From assembly GCA_017447305.1 (NCBI GenBank), contig JAFSNY010000067.1, forward strand, positions 1 through 50,490: a stretch of DNA of 50,490 nucleotides, given 5' to 3'. The notes under the pieces were generated by a model. It was not told the DNA's origin. It was given only the letters and a program-made list of their open reading frames with translations, and made no database searches. The position numbers and the translations under genes were made by a program. Positions 49,684 through 50,490 of this stretch are shown here, piece after piece. The DNA is from Bacilli bacterium. Lineage in GTDB: Bacteria; Bacillota_I; Bacilli_A; RFN20; CAG-826. The first letter of the stretch is position 1. Each line of letters opens with the position of its first letter.

Positions 49684-50490
49684 TGACGCTCTCGATTTAT
49701 TCCTCCAGCATATTCTCGCAGAAAAAGGTTTATCACCGACGACCGCGAAGAATTATATGGACGACTTGAAGCAATTCCTTCTTTACGTCAAAAAGGATTA
49801 TGTTGAAGAACTCGATGGAGATGATATTTCTTTATTTTTAATTTATCAACTTGGAATGGGATTATCGGTTTCAACCGCATTAAGAAGACTTTCCACAGTG
49901 CGTTCTTTTTTCCTCTTTCTAAAGAAAGATGGATATTTTAAAAGAGATATTCCCGACATTGAACCTCCAAAAAAGGTGGAGCGTCTACCAACTTATCTAA
50001 CAATTGAAGAAGTCGAAGCGTTATTAGAGGCGCCAGATTTAACCAAAAAAGGCGAGCTCAGAGATAAAGCAATGCTCGAAGTAATGTATGCTTCTGGTTT
50101 ACGTGTCAGTGAACTCATCAACTTAGAAAAACATCAGCTCAACATGAAAAGAGGAGTGATCAAAGTGATGGGTAAAGGATCAAAAGAAAGGAAAGTTCCA
50201 ATCGGAGAATTCGCTTTAGAGTACGTTGTTAAATACATTGAAGAAGCCAGAAACTTTAATCCAGGTAAAGATAGCAAATATTTATTCTTAAACCGTGAAG
50301 GGAAGCCAATTTCCCGTGTGTATTTCTTTAAGCAAGTGAGAAAATACGCTGAACGAGCGGGAATAAATAAAGTTATTTCGCCTCATACGCTACGCCATTC
50401 TTTTGCTACTCATCTTGTTGAGCAAGGCGCGGAGCTTCGCGCGGTTCAAGAAATGCTCGGACACTCAAATATTGCAACCACGCAAATATA
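49670..50490 (+). CDS. xerD: Tyrosine recombinase XerD/XerC, cut by the window edge
   Basis: The visible 273 codons encode a site-specific tyrosine recombinase: an N-terminal SAM-like domain (FLQHILAEKGLSPTTAKNYMDDLKQFLLYV) and the catalytic domain with Arg 145 in YASGLRVSEL, Lys in GKGSKERKVP, HTLRHSFATHL (His and Arg), and GHSNIATTQIY; the tyrosine codon itself is cut after two bases. It resolves chromosome dimers with its partner. XerD is likelier than XerC from length and overall fit, but this is not certain. The start overlaps dinB; ATG 49670 or 49673. Confidence 0.92.
   Translation, partial: MMEISDALDLFLQHILAEKGLSPTTAKNYMDDLKQFLLYVKKDYVEELDGDDISLFLIYQLGMGLSVSTALRRLSTVRSFFLFLKKDGYFKRDIPDIEPPKKVERLPTYLTIEEVEALLEAPDLTKKGELRDKAMLEVMYASGLRVSELINLEKHQLNMKRGVIKVMGKGSKERKVPIGEFALEYVVKYIEEARNFNPGKDSKYLFLNREGKPISRVYFFKQVRKYAERAGINKVISPHTLRHSFATHLVEQGAELRAVQEMLGHSNIATTQI

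Noticed and set aside
49670-50490. Integrase of a mobile element
   Set aside because: Length, motifs and the housekeeping context next to dinB fit XerD/XerC; no att sites or phage genes are visible.
1-50490. Mycoplasma genetic code (TGA as Trp)
   Set aside because: Genes end properly at TGA (for example at 5089-5091 and 44264-44266) and tryptophans are encoded by TGG.

Overview
The window looks like a chromosomal segment of an uncultured, AT-rich Gram-positive bacterium of the Bacilli/Mollicutes/Erysipelotrichia type. The grounds are Firmicutes-style gene order (rplU-prp-rpmA-obg-ruvA-ruvB-secDF-recJ-rel-hisS-aspS and asp23-nusB-xseA-xseB-dxs), a T-box before valS, an L21 leader before rplU, an L27 with the Prp-cleaved N-terminal extension, and lipoprotein signal peptides. 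TGA is used as a normal stop (for example at 5089-5091 and 44264-44266), so the Mycoplasma code 4 does not apply. No rRNA, CRISPR array, insertion sequence or prophage was seen. The taxonomic call is inference from gene content, not from a marker search.

Layout. 1-760: a structured RNA (43-200, 6S-like rod), two overlapping tiny ORFs behind an unusually perfect Shine-Dalgarno, and tRNA-Arg(TCT) on the minus strand facing an inverted degenerate copy of its own 3' half. 794-2155: a lipoprotein with a lipase motif. 2203-5091: an ABC uptake operon (lipoprotein, permease, ATPase) behind a long, multiply paired leader RNA of no class I recognise. 5142-7048: a UvrX-like Y-family polymerase with its YolD-like partner. 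7049-8230 (minus): iron-dependent alcohol dehydrogenase. 8321-11219: a yybP-ykoY manganese riboswitch and a P-type Ca2+/Mn2+ ATPase. 11381-14662: UPF0371 protein, P-loop kinase and family 2 glycosyltransferase. 14672-19272: divergent GH2 and GH13 glycosidases sharing a palindromic operator, plus a small membrane protein.

19290-30486: T-box/valS, then an unannotated 58-residue peptide with a double-glycine-type leader that is translationally coupled to radC, then rplU-prp-rpmA, obgE, a 32-residue membrane ORF, ruvA, a MazG-like protein, ruvB, and a fused SecDF that appears to lack both proton-relay aspartates. 30528-38771: recJ, a MarR repressor with a palindromic operator inside its own promoter, a heterodimeric ABC exporter, and rel. 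38790-50490: hisS (with a Cys-rich tail), aspS, tkt, the asp23-nusB-xseA-xseB-dxs group, dinB and a truncated xerD.

Two themes cut across the region. First, several genes seem to be transcribed without a 5' leader: marR and dinB have their ATG exactly where transcription should begin. Second, RNA-based control is dense: T-box, Mn2+ riboswitch, L21 leader, and two unassigned structured leaders at 2203-2359 and 22245-22311. The most attractive candidates for undescribed biology are the GG-leader peptide/radC unit and the ABC-operon leader RNA.
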